The notes beneath the pieces were generated by a model. That model saw nothing but the letters and a program-made list of their open reading frames with translations. It was not told the origin of the DNA and searched no databases. A DNA stretch of 64,000 nucleotides from contig NZ_CP032155.1 of assembly GCF_008329905.1 (NCBI RefSeq), positions 3,906,001 through 3,970,000 on the forward strand, read 5' to 3'. The stretch is from Mycobacterium sp. ELW1 (GTDB taxonomy: Bacteria; Actinomycetota; Actinomycetes; Mycobacteriales; Mycobacteriaceae). Position numbers and translations under genes: made by a program. The stretch's first letter is position 1. Each line of letters opens with the position of its first letter. This document shows positions 16,859 through 26,418 of this stretch, in pieces.

Positions 16859-18265
16859 TCAGCCCGCTTGCTCCTGATACCGCGAGTAACCGTCCCGCCC
16901 GACCACGCCCGCACAGTGGGCGGGCAAGGTGCCCACCCGGGTGCCCAGCTCCCTGGCCTGGTCGAGGTTGATGTAGATCCCGGCTCCCTGACGCCCCGTT
17001 GCGATGATCCCCTCGCCGAACCGGCGAAGCGCCGTGTCGAGCTCGCCGAACAGGTCGGCGGCGGCGTCGAAGTTGGAATACGCGTCGGCGGTCATCTCGG
17101 ATCCGAGGAACTCGAAGGAACCCCCGTTGAGCAGGATCGACATGTCATTCGACGCGGTGGACCGGACGTCGAACATCTCCCCGGACGGCACGGCGTACTC
17201 CAGGCCGATGACGCCCGGCGGGCAGTTCAACGTCTTCCACTCGCCGTAGTTGTTGAACCGGTGCGCCCGCACGCCGGCGTCGTGGGTGTACAGCCACTGG
17301 TAGCCGTGCCAGGTCGGCGGCGCGTCCGGCAGTCGCACCACGCCGACGACGAGGTCTCGGCGTCCCGAGGCCTGCGAGATCGCCGTGGACAGCTCGGTCA
17401 GCCCCAGGCTTGCGGCCAGGTCATCAGGTCGCCCGGTCCAGATGATCCGGCCGCAGGACACGACATGTTCTCCGCCGGGCCCCGACACGGCGACGGTGAA
17501 TCGTCCGTCCCCGGATCTGCTGATGGCAGCCACGGTGGAGTCGAACAGCCAGTCGACTTTCCTTCCCAGCGATGCGGCCAGGCGCGACCACAGGACTCCT
17601 GCCCCGCCGTGCGGGTAGATGAATTTGTCGGTCGGCTGATCGGGGCGCGTCGAGTCCCGCAGCCGCGGCAGCGCGGTGGCCAGTACCGAGGCGAGTCGCG
17701 GCGAGAGGATCCGCTGGGAGGCCCACGCCGCCGGAATGTTCTTCGGGTCGATCCCGAACACCTTCCGGGCGTGCGGGGCCATGAATTTCTCCGACAGGTA
17801 CGGCCCATACCGGTTCTTGACCCAGTCGTCCAGGGTGTCGTCGGTGCGACCGGCCGGCGCCGTCAGCTTCCAGGCGATGAGTGAGGCTGCCCCGCGGGCA
17901 CGCACTGACAGCGGCGCCGAATGGCGGAACTGCCGCCAGTCGAAGGGATAGCTGACGACGTAGCCTTCCCGCAGGATCCCGCTGTGCCGGTCGATGTCCG
18001 ACATCGAGATACCGCCGAGCCGGTCGGCGAAGTCCAGCCACACCTGGCGCTGCTCCGGCGTCGCCGACAGCAGCCGGTGACCGCCGAGGTCGACGTCATG
18101 CCCGGCCACGGTCGCCGGACGGGCCAACCCGCCGACGTATCCGGTGCGCTCCACGACGGCCACCGAAGACCCGGCCGCCACACACGCATCGGCTGCCGTC
18201 AGGCCGGTCGGACCCGCTCCGGCGATGAGCACGTCGACGGACTGCGCAGCGCCGAGTTCAGCCAA
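16859..18265 (-). CDS. FAD-dependent NAD(P)-binding oxidoreductase, UDP-galactopyranose mutase/amine-oxidase-like
   Basis: This protein of about 468 residues has an N-terminal dinucleotide-binding fold: VDVLIAGAGPTGLTAADAC, then VVERTGYVGGLA and DLGGHRLLS, as in protoporphyrinogen-oxidase/UDP-galactopyranose-mutase-like flavoproteins. The central part contains KFMAPHARKVFGIDP and WASQRI, and the C-terminus YINLDQA and GRDGYSRYQEQ. Substrate unknown; flavin-dependent work on a sugar nucleotide or a lipid-linked sugar is possible. The TTG at 18265 is preferred because AAAGGGGGG precedes it by six bases; an ATG at 18328 would put a tandem DNA repeat inside the coding sequence. The gene interrupts the usual nusA-ylxR pair. 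Confidence 0.78.
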   Translation of the reverse strand: MAELGAAQSVDVLIAGAGPTGLTAADACVAAGSSVAVVERTGYVGGLARPATVAGHDVDLGGHRLLSATPEQRQVWLDFADRLGGISMSDIDRHSGILREGYVVSYPFDWRQFRHSAPLSVRARGAASLIAWKLTAPAGRTDDTLDDWVKNRYGPYLSEKFMAPHARKVFGIDPKNIPAAWASQRILSPRLASVLATALPRLRDSTRPDQPTDKFIYPHGGAGVLWSRLAASLGRKVDWLFDSTVAAISRSGDGRFTVAVSGPGGEHVVSCGRIIWTGRPDDLAASLGLTELSTAISQASGRRDLVVGVVRLPDAPPTWHGYQWLYTHDAGVRAHRFNNYGEWKTLNCPPGVIGLEYAVPSGEMFDVRSTASNDMSILLNGGSFEFLGSEMTADAYSNFDAAADLFGELDTALRRFGEGIIATGRQGAGIYINLDQARELGTRVGTLPAHCAGVVGRDGYSRYQEQAG

Positions 18266-18279
18266 CGAATTCCCCCCTT

Positions 18280-18325
18280 TTGACGATGGTGCACCCACCA
18301 AATTGACGATGGTGTACCCACCAAA
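18280..18325. repeat. Two tandem 23-bp repeats in the leader of the FAD oxidoreductase gene
   Basis: Copies at 18280-18302 and 18303-18325 differ by one base. On the plus strand each starts TTGACGATGGTG and ends ACCCACCAAA with C or T between. The core GGTGCACC of the first copy is a palindrome. They lie between the nusA stop and the ribosome-binding site of the next gene, so a regulatory role is possible. Confidence 0.85.
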
Positions 18326-18366
18326 CACCGATGCGGCTACATCAGCGGCTCAGCGCTCGGCTCGCG

Positions 18367-19401
18367 TCAGTGCTCCACGTCGTGCGACGCGGCAGGGTGC
18401 GGGTCCGCTTCCGGCGCCGCCGCGTCGCTGCGGATGTCGATGCGCCACCCGGTCAAGCGGGCGGCCAGTCGGGCGTTCTGCCCTTCCTTGCCGATCGCCA
18501 GCGACAGCTGGAAGTCGGGCACCACCACCCGCGCCGCGCGGGTGTTCGCATCGATCACGGAGACGGAGACGACCTTCGCCGGCGACAGTGCGTTGGCGAC
18601 GAATCGCGCCGGGTCCTCGTCGAAGTCGATGATGTCGATCTTCTCGCCGGACAGTTCGCTCATCACGTTGCGCACCCGCTGGCCCATCGGGCCGATGCAG
18701 GCACCCTTCGCGTTGAGTCCCGGAACCTTCGAGTTGACGGCGATCTTGGACCGGTGTCCGGCCTCCCGAGCCACCGCGACGATCTCGACCGAGTTATCGG
18801 CGATCTCGGGCACCTCGAGAGAGAACAGCTTGCGAACCAGGTTCGGGTGGGTGCGCGACAGCGTGATAAGAGGTTCGCGCGCACCGCGGCTGACTCCGAC
18901 GACGTAGCAGCGCAACCGGTCGCCGTGCTCGTAGGTTTCTCCGGGCACCTGCTCGGCGGCCGGGATGACACCTTCGGCGCCCTTGGTTTCACTGCCGAGC
19001 CGCACAACGACCAGGCCGCGTGCGTTCGCGCGGGCGTCGCGCTGGATGACACCGGCGACGATGTCGCCCTCGCGGGCGGAGAACTCCCCGTAGCTGCGCT
19101 CGTTCTCGGCGTCGCGGAATCGCTGCAGCATGACCTGGCGGGCCGTCGTCGCCGCCACCCGGCCGAATCCCTCTGGCGTGTCGTCCCATTCGCTGATCAG
19201 GTTGCCGTCGTCATCAGTCTCGCGCGCAATCACCTGCACCGCACCGCTTTTGCGGTCGATCTCGATGCGCGCGTCGGGCTGATGCCCCTCGGTGTGCCGG
19301 TAGGCGGTCAGCAACGCAGTCTTGATGGTGTCGAGCAACTCGTCGACCGAGATGCCGCGATCGATCTCGATCGCATGCAGGGCGGTCATGTCGATGTTCA
19401 T
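18367..19401 (-). CDS. nusA: Transcription termination/antitermination protein NusA
   Basis: This 344-residue protein has the N-terminal NusA domain (about 1-125), an S1 domain ([15 protein letters not shown]) and two KH domains ([33 protein letters not shown]). It binds RNA polymerase and modulates pausing, termination and rRNA antitermination. The length is typical for actinobacteria, which lack the proteobacterial C-terminal acidic repeats. The ATG at 19401 overlaps the rimP stop (ATGA). Second gene of the operon. Confidence 0.96.
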   Translation of the reverse strand: MNIDMTALHAIEIDRGISVDELLDTIKTALLTAYRHTEGHQPDARIEIDRKSGAVQVIARETDDDGNLISEWDDTPEGFGRVAATTARQVMLQRFRDAENERSYGEFSAREGDIVAGVIQRDARANARGLVVVRLGSETKGAEGVIPAAEQVPGETYEHGDRLRCYVVGVSRGAREPLITLSRTHPNLVRKLFSLEVPEIADNSVEIVAVAREAGHRSKIAVNSKVPGLNAKGACIGPMGQRVRNVMSELSGEKIDIIDFDEDPARFVANALSPAKVVSVSVIDANTRAARVVVPDFQLSLAIGKEGQNARLAARLTGWRIDIRSDAAAPEADPHPAASHDVEH

Positions 19402-19931
19402 GCTTCGGCCTCCGTTCCGGCTGCTCCCGCAAGTTCGAGCTCGCGTGGCTTTGGTGGTGAAAACTCAACTTGGACAACAGCTTTGACGATGTCAGCCAGC
19501 GGAACCCGGCGCACCGTCCAATCGTTGCGTTCGCGCACCACCAGGTCGACGGCGTCGTCGGACACCATGCCCAACCGGGCGGTGACTGTCGTTCCGTCGG
19601 CCAGTTCGGCGTCGACCAAGCGGGTGTGCGCACGGCGAAAATGCTTTTCGGCGGTCAACGGCCGGTCCACCCCGGGCGATGTGACTTCGAGAACGTAAGC
19701 GTCGTCGCCGCTGATCAGGTCGTCCAGCAGTGCCGCGGCCGAGCGGGACAGCGCGGCGACGGCGTCCAAGTCCAGCGGCTTGTCGCCGTCGGCGATGACG
19801 GTGATGCGCGGCGGCTGCGGGCGGCTGTCGATGAGGACGTCTTCGATTTCGTATCCGGCGCGCACGAACTCACCATCGAGTAGCTCGATCACCTGCTTCT
19901 GGGTTGGTAGCCCCGTAGAACGGCCAGCCAC
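19398..19931 (-). CDS. rimP: Ribosome maturation factor RimP
   Basis: This 177-residue protein is needed for 30S subunit maturation. Family features are [22 protein letters not shown] and the C-terminal SH3-like [19 protein letters not shown]. The GTG at 19931 follows GAGGAG at six bases, which decides the start over a much longer open frame. It is the first gene of the nusA-infB-rbfA operon and is divergent from the lipoprotein gene at 20046. Confidence 0.93.
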   Translation of the reverse strand: MAGRSTGLPTQKQVIELLDGEFVRAGYEIEDVLIDSRPQPPRITVIADGDKPLDLDAVAALSRSAAALLDDLISGDDAYVLEVTSPGVDRPLTAEKHFRRAHTRLVDAELADGTTVTARLGMVSDDAVDLVVRERNDWTVRRVPLADIVKAVVQVEFSPPKPRELELAGAAGTEAEA

Positions 19932-19979
19932 GGCGAGCTCCTCATCTTGAGTTGTCCTGATCAGCTGCGTCGGATGCAG

Positions 19980-19995
19980 GGCTCTCGAGAGAGCC
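19980..19995. promoter_or_regulatory. 16-bp palindrome in the rimP/lipoprotein divergent promoter region
   Basis: GGCTCTCGAGAGAGCC has perfect 7-base arms around GA. It lies in the 114-base spacer between two divergent starts, about 50 bases from each. A protein-binding site is possible, and so is chance. Confidence 0.4.
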
Positions 19996-20045
19996 AGCCC
20001 TCCACGATACGCCAGCACGGGGCGCCGCAATGGCAGGATGTTGGC

Positions 20046-20576
20046 GTGCTGAGCCGAGATCCCCGCCCGTTCGTCGGGATATCCCGACGACGAGTTCTCA
20101 TCGACGGCGGCCGCGGGTTGGCGCTGCTCGCGGTGTTGGGCGCGGCGGCGACCGCCTGCGGAAACCCTGCGCCACCCGAGCCCGATCCGCTGGAGCAGCA
20201 GGCCGAGCTGGCCCGCCGTGACAGCGAACTGGCGGCCGCCGCGGCCAAGACTGCTCCCCCTGCGCTGGCGCCGGCATTGACCGAGCTGGCGGCCGAGCGC
20301 GGCACGCACGCCACGGTGCTGGCAGCCGAGGTCGCACGACTGTCCGGCAAACCGGAATCGACGACGAGTTCCACCGCTGCGACCACCACGTCGGCGCCCG
20401 GAGCGCCGGCGCCGACGGTGGGCGATGTGGTCGCCGCGCTGCGCAGCTCGGCGGACAGCGCCACCGCACTGGCGCCGACCCTGTCCGGGTACCGGGCCGG
20501 CCTGATCGGTTCGATCGCGGCGTCCTGCGTCGCCGGGTACACGGTGGCGCTTGCCGCCGGAAAGGCCGGGCAATGA
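20046..20576 (+). CDS. Putative lipoprotein (Rv2843-like)
   Basis: The product has 176 residues from GTG 20046: a short basic N-terminus with twin arginines ([11 protein letters not shown]), a hydrophobic segment and the lipobox TACG. The combination suggests possible Tat export followed by lipidation. The mature part is Ala-rich and helical, resembling a four-helix ferritin-like bundle. It matches the place of M. tuberculosis Rv2843. AGGA lies about nine bases before the GTG. It overlaps the DUF4439 gene by four bases (ATGA), so the two products probably act together. Function unknown. Confidence 0.75.
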   Translation: MLSRDPRPFVGISRRRVLIDGGRGLALLAVLGAAATACGNPAPPEPDPLEQQAELARRDSELAAAAAKTAPPALAPALTELAAERGTHATVLAAEVARLSGKPESTTSSTAATTTSAPGAPAPTVGDVVAALRSSADSATALAPTLSGYRAGLIGSIAASCVAGYTVALAAGKAGQ

Positions 20577-21070
20577 CGTCACCGACCTCACCGACATCTC
20601 CGACTCCGTCGACCACCCAGAATCCCGACCGCCCGTCCGATGCCGCCGCGGCGGCGCTGTTCGACGCGGTGGCCACCGAGCACGCGGCGATCTACGGGTA
20701 CGGCATCGTGTCGGCCCACAGCTCCCCCGACGAGAACGACCTGGTCTCCGACGCGATGGCGCAGCACCGGGAGCGACGCGAAGCCGCCATCGCGATGCTG
20801 ACCGGCCGTTCGGTCAAGGCCCCGGTGCCGGCCGCCGGATATCAGCTGCCGATGGCGGTGAACACCCCGACCGACGCGGGCAATCTCGCCATCCGCATGG
20901 AAGATGACTGCGCGACCGCCTGGCGTGCGGTGATCGAGCACGCGACGACCGATCAGGACCGCGTCTTCGGGGTCAGCGCGCTGACCGAGACAGCGGTTCT
21001 GACGGCACGCTGGAAGCAGGTGCTGGGTATCCGGCCGCTGACCGAGGCGTTCCCGGGCGGCACCGAGTAA
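20573..21070 (+). CDS. DUF4439 ferritin-like domain protein (Rv2844-like)
   Basis: This 165-residue protein has a Ser/Thr/Pro-rich N-terminus (about 1-20) followed by a helical domain: [38 protein letters not shown] and [13 protein letters not shown]. The regularly placed Glu and His residues recall ferritin-like bundles, though whether metal is bound is unknown. The start overlaps the stop of the upstream lipoprotein gene. Convergent with proS, with the two stops adjacent. Confidence 0.8.
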   Translation: MTSPTSPTSPTPSTTQNPDRPSDAAAAALFDAVATEHAAIYGYGIVSAHSSPDENDLVSDAMAQHRERREAAIAMLTGRSVKAPVPAAGYQLPMAVNTPTDAGNLAIRMEDDCATAWRAVIEHATTDQDRVFGVSALTETAVLTARWKQVLGIRPLTEAFPGGTE

Positions 21071-22816
21071 TCAGGACGCCAGCGTCGCCGCGATGTCTGC
21101 GACGGCACCGTCGGCAGCGACCTCGCGCTTCTCCCCGGTGAACCTGTTACGCAGCTCGACCACCCCGTCGGCCCAGCCACGCCCGACCACGACGATCCAC
21201 GGCACCCCGAGCAGCTCGGCGTCCTTGAACTTCACCCCCGGCGAGGCGGTGCGGTCGTCGAGCAGCACCTCGATTCCCAGGCGATCCAGGTCGCGGGCCA
21301 ACTCCTCGGCACCGGCGCGGGCCTGCGCGTCCTTGTTGGCGATCACCACGTGCACGTCGAACGGTGACACCGACGCCGGCCAGCGCAGCCCCAGTTCGTC
21401 GTGCTGCTGCTCGGCGATCACCGCGACCAGCCGGGACACCCCGACGCCGTAGGAACCCATCGTGAGCCGCACCGGCTTACCGTCCTCGCCGAGCACGTCG
21501 GCGGCGAAGGCGTCGGTGTACTTGCGGCCCAGCTGGAAGATGTGACCGATCTCGATGCCACGCGCCGACACCAGCGGTCCGGCACCGTCGGGCGACAGGT
21601 CGCCGTCGCGCACCTCGGCAGCCTCGATGGTGCCGTCGGCGACGAAATCGCGGCCGGCGACCAGGCCGACGACGTGCTTGCCGGTCTCATCGGCACCGGT
21701 GATCCACGCCGTCCCGTCCACCACCCGGGGATCCACCAGATAGCGAACTCCGTTGGCCAGCAAGCCTTTCGGGCCGATATACCCCTTCTTCAAGAACGGG
21801 TTCTTGGCGAAGTCGGCGTCGTCGAGCAGCGCGTATTCGGCGGGCTCCAGTGCGGCGCCGAGGCGCTTGTCGTCGACCTCGCGGTCACCGGGCACGCCGA
21901 TGGCCAGCAGCTCCCAGTCGCCACCGGGCTCGCGGACCTTGAGCAGGACGTTCTTGAGGGTGTCGGCGGCGGTGACCTCCCGGCCGAGGCCGGCGGAGTT
22001 CGCCCAGTCGACCAGGGTGGCGATGGTCGGAGTGTCTCCGGTGTCGTGCACGGTCGGCTCCGGTAACCCGTCGAACGGCATCGCCTCGGGCACCGCGGTG
22101 ACCACCGCCTCGACGTTGGCCGCGTACCCGGATTCCAGGCATCGGACAAAGGTGTCCTCGCCGATCTCGCTTTCGGCCAGGAATTCCTCGGAGGCCGAAC
22201 CGCCCATCGCGCCGGACACCGCCGAGACGATCACATAGCGAATTGCCATGCGCTTGAACATGTTCTGGTATGCCTCGCGGTGCGCGTGGTACGCGGTCTT
22301 GAGGCCGTCGTCGTCGACGTCGAACGAGTACGAGTCCTTCATGATGAACTCGCGCCCGCGCAGGATCCCGGCCCGCGGGCGGGCCTCGTCGCGGTACTTG
22401 GTCTGGATCTGGAACATCAGCAGCGGGAAGTCCTTGTAGGAGCTGTACTCCCCCTTCACCGTCAGGGTGAAGAACTCTTCGTGGGTGGGCCCCAGCATGT
22501 AGTCGTTGCCGCGGCGGTCCTTGAGCCGGAACACCCCGTCGCCGTATTCGGTCCACCGGTTGGTGGTTTCGTAGGGCGCCTTCGGCAGCAGCGCCGGGAA
22601 CAGGATCTCCTGGCCGCCGATCGCGACCATCTCCTCACGCACGATCTTCTCGATCTTGCGCAGCACCCGCAGGCCCAGCGGCAGCCAGGTGTACAGCCCC
22701 GGTCCCACCGGCCGGACGTAACCGGCGCGGATCAACAGTTTGTGGCTGGGCACTTCGGCGTCTGCTGGGTCGTCACGCAGGGTGCGCAAGAACAGCTCGG
22801 ACATGCGGGTGATCAC
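21071..22816 (-). CDS. proS: Prolyl-tRNA synthetase
   Basis: This class II synthetase of 581 residues charges tRNA-Pro. Motif 1 and 2 regions are visible ([36 protein letters not shown]), an insertion/editing domain lies in the middle (about 235-400), motif 3 is [12 protein letters not shown], and an anticodon-binding domain is at the C-terminus. GTG 22816 (product begins [10 protein letters not shown]) is chosen because TAGGCT lies exactly eight bases upstream and because I recall the M. tuberculosis protein starting at the same place; the frame extends three codons further to a TTG. Confidence 0.95.
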   Translation of the reverse strand: MITRMSELFLRTLRDDPADAEVPSHKLLIRAGYVRPVGPGLYTWLPLGLRVLRKIEKIVREEMVAIGGQEILFPALLPKAPYETTNRWTEYGDGVFRLKDRRGNDYMLGPTHEEFFTLTVKGEYSSYKDFPLLMFQIQTKYRDEARPRAGILRGREFIMKDSYSFDVDDDGLKTAYHAHREAYQNMFKRMAIRYVIVSAVSGAMGGSASEEFLAESEIGEDTFVRCLESGYAANVEAVVTAVPEAMPFDGLPEPTVHDTGDTPTIATLVDWANSAGLGREVTAADTLKNVLLKVREPGGDWELLAIGVPGDREVDDKRLGAALEPAEYALLDDADFAKNPFLKKGYIGPKGLLANGVRYLVDPRVVDGTAWITGADETGKHVVGLVAGRDFVADGTIEAAEVRDGDLSPDGAGPLVSARGIEIGHIFQLGRKYTDAFAADVLGEDGKPVRLTMGSYGVGVSRLVAVIAEQQHDELGLRWPASVSPFDVHVVIANKDAQARAGAEELARDLDRLGIEVLLDDRTASPGVKFKDAELLGVPWIVVVGRGWADGVVELRNRFTGEKREVAADGAVADIAATLAS

Positions 22817-22824
22817 AGTGGGCA

Positions 22825-22830
22825 AGCCTA
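22825..22830 (-). promoter_or_regulatory. -10 box TAGGCT of proS, leaderless
   Basis: TAGGCT on the minus strand, eight bases before GTG 22816. It overlaps the upstream in-frame TTG at 22825, which therefore cannot be in the mRNA if this promoter is used. Confidence 0.6.
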
Positions 22831-22872
22831 GCGATGAGCGCGTGCGCGACGAGCCGAGGACTCCGGTTGCCC

Positions 22873-23547
22873 TCAGTCGCGGCCCTGCCAGGTGCAGATG
22901 CAGGCTTCGTTGCCCTCGGGATCGGCCAGCACCCAGAACGCCGGCGCCTGGGCATCGGACAGAAGCGTTCCGCCCGCGGCGATCGCCGCGGCGATGCGCA
23001 TCGACGCCATGTCGTGCGGCACGTCGATGTCGAGGTGGATGCGGTTGCGTTGTGGCCGCGGCGCGTCCATCTGCTGAAACCAGATCGCCGGACCGCGCCC
23101 GGCCGGGTCGATCAGACCGTCGGTCAGGTCCGACGGCCCGGCCTCGTCGACGTAGCCGGTGATCGCCTGCCAGAACGGCCGGACAGCGTCGATGTCCAGT
23201 GCATCGATGGCGATCTCGAGCGCCTGCACCGAGCCCGGCGAAAGGTGCAGGTCTCGTTCCGACAATGCCGATGAAATGGCTTGTGCCAGAGCGATATCCA
23301 CATCCGTGACCGCCCCGACGGATGCCGACTGCAGCCGCACCACCACCCGATCGTCCCTGATGTCGATGCCCACGTGGCCCTGGCCACCCGCGCCGACAGC
23401 GGCCACCACCAGCGCGGCCGTCTCACCGGCGTCAGCCAGCGACGACACCGCCACCTCGGTGTAGATCGCCCCGAGCACCAGCCCCCAGCCCAGGCCGGTG
23501 ACCGCGTCGGAGATTTCGTGGCGACTCGGTCGGTCCGACGGGCTCAC
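22873..23547 (-). CDS. VOC (glyoxalase-like) family protein with N-terminal pterin-dehydratase-like domain
   Basis: This protein has 224 residues. The N-terminal ~100 residues ([14 protein letters not shown], then [20 protein letters not shown]) resemble the pterin-4a-carbinolamine dehydratase fold. The C-terminal half is a vicinal-oxygen-chelate domain: [30 protein letters not shown] and [25 protein letters not shown]. Function unknown; VOC proteins bind metal and small substrates. GTG 23547 is chosen because TAGGCT ends seven bases upstream and because homology starts there. It is in the same direction as proS, downstream of the divergent ABC gene promoter. Confidence 0.75.
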   Translation of the reverse strand: MSPSDRPSRHEISDAVTGLGWGLVLGAIYTEVAVSSLADAGETAALVVAAVGAGGQGHVGIDIRDDRVVVRLQSASVGAVTDVDIALAQAISSALSERDLHLSPGSVQALEIAIDALDIDAVRPFWQAITGYVDEAGPSDLTDGLIDPAGRGPAIWFQQMDAPRPQRNRIHLDIDVPHDMASMRIAAAIAAGGTLLSDAQAPAFWVLADPEGNEACICTWQGRD

Positions 23548-23554
23548 AAAGGTC

Positions 23555-23560
23555 AGCCTA
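23555..23560 (-). promoter_or_regulatory. -10 box TAGGCT of the VOC gene, leaderless
   Basis: TAGGCT on the minus strand with seven bases to GTG 23547. No ribosome-binding site fits in the gap. Confidence 0.5.
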
Positions 23561-23661
23561 GCGATCTCGCCGGTCGCGCCCGCGGCATGCATAATTTCCC
23601 GCGCGCGCCACCGCCACGGCGTGTTCTGATGTGCGGGCACGCACGACGCGGGAGGTGCGCA

Positions 23662-24384
23662 GTGTTACCGGAACAGCCCGACAGCAACGACGACTCCGGT
23701 CCACCCGCTGTCGTCGCCCGTGGGATCAGGGTGCGTGGACCGTGGGGGCCGGTCTACGGTCCCGTCGACCTCGAGATCCCGGCCGGCGGCGCCAACGTCC
23801 TGATCTGTCCGGCGGGCTCGGGACGCACGGCGCTGCTGATGACGATTGCCGGACGGATGGCACCCCAGTCCGGCGAGCTGACCGTCTTCGGCGACAGCGA
23901 CATCCGCAGCATCTTCGCCAAGTCCGCCCTCGCGGGGATCGACGAACTCGACACGGTTCCCGAGTCCGTCACCGTCCGCGATCTGATCACTGAACAATTG
24001 CGTTGGGACGCACGGTGGTATCGCCTCGTGCGCAAGGCCGACATGGCCGCACTGACCGCCATCTGCGCGCCGGTATTCGGTCCGCATCCGTTGCCTCCCC
24101 TCGACGAGTACTTCGAGGAGCTCTCCGAGCTCGACCGGCTGCTGCTTCGTATCGCCCTGGCCAACACCAAACGCCCGCCGTTGCTGGTCGTCGGCAACCT
24201 CGATTTCGTCACCAGCGACCTCAACCGGGACCTGCTCATCGAGCGGCTGGTCGACCTCGGCCGCGAACAGACTATCGTCACCGCGACGGTGAACGGGGTG
24301 ACCGGCCACGACGTCCGGTCACAGATTCCGGTCGCCAACGCCGACCGCGCCGAATTGTCGGAATCCCAGAAAGGGACGGGTTGA
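23662..24384 (+). CDS. Degenerate ABC-type ATP-binding protein paired with YhgE/Pip protein
   Basis: This 240-residue protein has an ABC nucleotide-binding-domain layout, but every catalytic motif is altered. Walker A is CPAGSGRT (Arg55 for the usual Lys), the signature is LSELD instead of LSGGQ, the Walker B end reads VVGN instead of hhDE, and the switch histidine position reads TAT. ATP hydrolysis is therefore doubtful, though nucleotide binding may persist. GTG 23662 follows GGAGG at six bases. The next gene starts two bases after this stop and encodes a YhgE/Pip membrane protein of ABC-2 type, so the two probably form a complex. Confidence 0.75.
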   Translation: MLPEQPDSNDDSGPPAVVARGIRVRGPWGPVYGPVDLEIPAGGANVLICPAGSGRTALLMTIAGRMAPQSGELTVFGDSDIRSIFAKSALAGIDELDTVPESVTVRDLITEQLRWDARWYRLVRKADMAALTAICAPVFGPHPLPPLDEYFEELSELDRLLLRIALANTKRPPLLVVGNLDFVTSDLNRDLLIERLVDLGREQTIVTATVNGVTGHDVRSQIPVANADRAELSESQKGTG

Positions 24385-24386
24385 CC

Positions 24387-26393
24387 ATGCTCGCCGGAAT
24401 GTCACTGGGCACCGACCTCAAGCGATACTCCCGGGGCGTCCTGCCCCGCATCGCCCTGATCACCATCATCCTGATGCCGCTGCTGTACGGCGCGATGTAT
24501 CTGTGGGCATTCTGGAACCCGTTCGCCGCGGTCGACAAGGTTCCCGCCGCCCTGGTCAACGAGGACCGCGGCGCCCAAGCTCAGGGCAAACCCCTGCGGG
24601 CCGGAGACCAGGTGGCCAAGGCGCTCAAGGATTCCGGCCAGCTGCAGCTGCACGAGACGTCGGCCGCCGACGCCGCCCGCGGACTCGCCGACGGCACCTA
24701 CTACTTCACGATCACGATTCCGGCCGAATTCAGCGCCGACATCGCCTCGCCCTCCGGCAATGAGCCCACCCAGGCCAGCCTGAAGTTCACCTTCAACGAC
24801 GCCAACAACTACCTCGGCTCGATCATCGGTCAAAACGCCGCGCGGGAGGTCATCAATCAGGTCAACTCCAGCGTCGGCGAACAGACTGTCGGCACGGTGC
24901 TGACCGGGCTCACCGACGCCGGCGCCGGCCTCAAGGCCGCTGCCGACGGCGCCGACCGGCTGGCGTCCGGATTGGACACCGCCGACGCCGGCGCCCATCA
25001 GCTCGCCGCCGGATCGACCACCCTGGCCACCAGCATGGCCACCGCTCGAGATGGTGCAGCCCAATTGGCCACCGGTACAAAGCAATTGAATGCTTCTGTC
25101 ACCACGGCGACTGATCCGCTGGTGCACGTGCTGGAGCGGGTCGACGGGCTGGGACTGGATCCGGCCGAGGTCGGCGCGGTCGCCGAACACCTCAGCGGAG
25201 CGGTGCGCTCGACCTCCGACCGAATCGCGGCGTTGAACATCGACCAGCGGCAGGCCGCAGCCCTCGTCGATCAGGCGGTGGCCACGTTGTCGAACAATCC
25301 GGACCCCACGGTGCGCGATGTCGGGACAGTCCTCGCCGGCGCCCAGCGCCTGCTTCGGGCACAAGGTATCGATCCCGCGACCGACGACGGGCTCGCCCGA
25401 CTGCGGGACAGCGCCGCCCAACTCGAAACCGAGCTGGGCGACCCCAAGAGCAAGTTGCGGACCTTCCTCACCGCGGCGGTCGACGGCACGCTGCGCGCTG
25501 ATGTCCTGAAGCTGCGCAGCGGCGTCCAGCAGCTCGATTCCGGCACCCAGCGGCTCAGCGCGGGGCTGGTGGCTCTGACCGACGGCAGCCGTCAGCTGGC
25601 GGCGGGCGCACAGCGACTGGCCGACGGCACCGGCCAGTTACGTGACGGCAGTCAGGAGCTGGCCGGCAAGCTACGCGACGGCTCGACGCAGGTTCCGTCG
25701 TGGACGCCGCAGCAGCGCCAAGTGGTCGCCAAAACCGTTGCCTCCCCGGTGAATCTGGACATGGTCACGCACAACCCGGCGGCCACCTTCGGCACCGGAT
25801 TCGCCCCGTTCTTCCTGCCGCTGGCGCTGTTCATCGGGGCGCTCATCATCTGGATGCTTCTGACGCCGTTGCAGTCCCGGCCGATCATCAACGGGCTCGG
25901 CGCGCTGCGCGTGGTACTGGCGTCGTACTGGCCCGCCCTTCTGGTCGCGGTGAGCCAGGTGTTGGTCATGTACGTCGTGGTGCACTACGGCGTCGGGCTG
26001 AAGGCCCGCTATCCGCTGGCGACGGTGGCGTTCCTGATCCTGGTCATCGCCGCATTCCTCGGCATCATCCAGGCGTTCAACGCCGTGTTCGGGGTGGCGG
26101 TCGGGCGCGTGGTCACGCTGGCGTTCCTGATGCTGCAGCTGGTGTCGGCCGGTGGCATCTATCCGGTGGAGACCACCGCCAAACCCTTCCAGGTGATCCA
26201 CCCGGCAGACCCGATGACCTACGCCGTCAACGGTCTACGACAACTCATCAACGGTGGGATAGACCACCGATTGTGGATCGCGGTGGCGGTACTGTCCGGC
26301 GTCCTCGCCGCATCGCTGACGGCCACCGCCTGGGCCGCCCGGCGAAACCGCCAATACACGATGGAGCGGTTGCACCCACCCATCGAGGTGTGA
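24387..26393 (+). CDS. YhgE/Pip family ABC-2-type membrane protein
   Basis: This protein of about 668 residues has one N-terminal membrane segment (IALITIILMPLLYGAMYLW) followed by the YhgE/Pip motif region ALVNEDRGA. A long extracytoplasmic part (about 60-460) includes helical repeats with the pattern ADGADRLASGL, AGAHQLAAGS, and later DGSRQLAAGAQRLADGTGQL. The C-terminus has five or six membrane segments, as in ABC-2 transporters. Relatives include the Lactococcus phage infection protein; YhgE-type proteins are linked to secretion or envelope export, but the cargo is unknown. The start could also be the ATG at 24399. Co-translated with the degenerate ATPase. Confidence 0.85.
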   Translation: MLAGMSLGTDLKRYSRGVLPRIALITIILMPLLYGAMYLWAFWNPFAAVDKVPAALVNEDRGAQAQGKPLRAGDQVAKALKDSGQLQLHETSAADAARGLADGTYYFTITIPAEFSADIASPSGNEPTQASLKFTFNDANNYLGSIIGQNAAREVINQVNSSVGEQTVGTVLTGLTDAGAGLKAAADGADRLASGLDTADAGAHQLAAGSTTLATSMATARDGAAQLATGTKQLNASVTTATDPLVHVLERVDGLGLDPAEVGAVAEHLSGAVRSTSDRIAALNIDQRQAAALVDQAVATLSNNPDPTVRDVGTVLAGAQRLLRAQGIDPATDDGLARLRDSAAQLETELGDPKSKLRTFLTAAVDGTLRADVLKLRSGVQQLDSGTQRLSAGLVALTDGSRQLAAGAQRLADGTGQLRDGSQELAGKLRDGSTQVPSWTPQQRQVVAKTVASPVNLDMVTHNPAATFGTGFAPFFLPLALFIGALIIWMLLTPLQSRPIINGLGALRVVLASYWPALLVAVSQVLVMYVVVHYGVGLKARYPLATVAFLILVIAAFLGIIQAFNAVFGVAVGRVVTLAFLMLQLVSAGGIYPVETTAKPFQVIHPADPMTYAVNGLRQLINGGIDHRLWIAVAVLSGVLAASLTATAWAARRNRQYTMERLHPPIEV

Positions 26394-26406
26394 GCCCGGC
26401 GGCCTC

Positions 26407-26412
26407 TAGGGT
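26407..26412 (+). promoter_or_regulatory. -10 box TAGGGT of the NCS1 permease gene, leaderless
   Basis: TAGGGT lies six bases before GTG 26419. It gives the permease its own transcript although the YhgE gene ends only 25 bases upstream. Confidence 0.5.
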
Positions 26413-26418
26413 GGGTGA

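Noticed and set aside
22817..22825. TTG at 22825 as the start of proS
   Set aside because: The codon lies inside the predicted TAGGCT -10 box, and the protein from GTG 22816 matches the known mycobacterial N-terminus.
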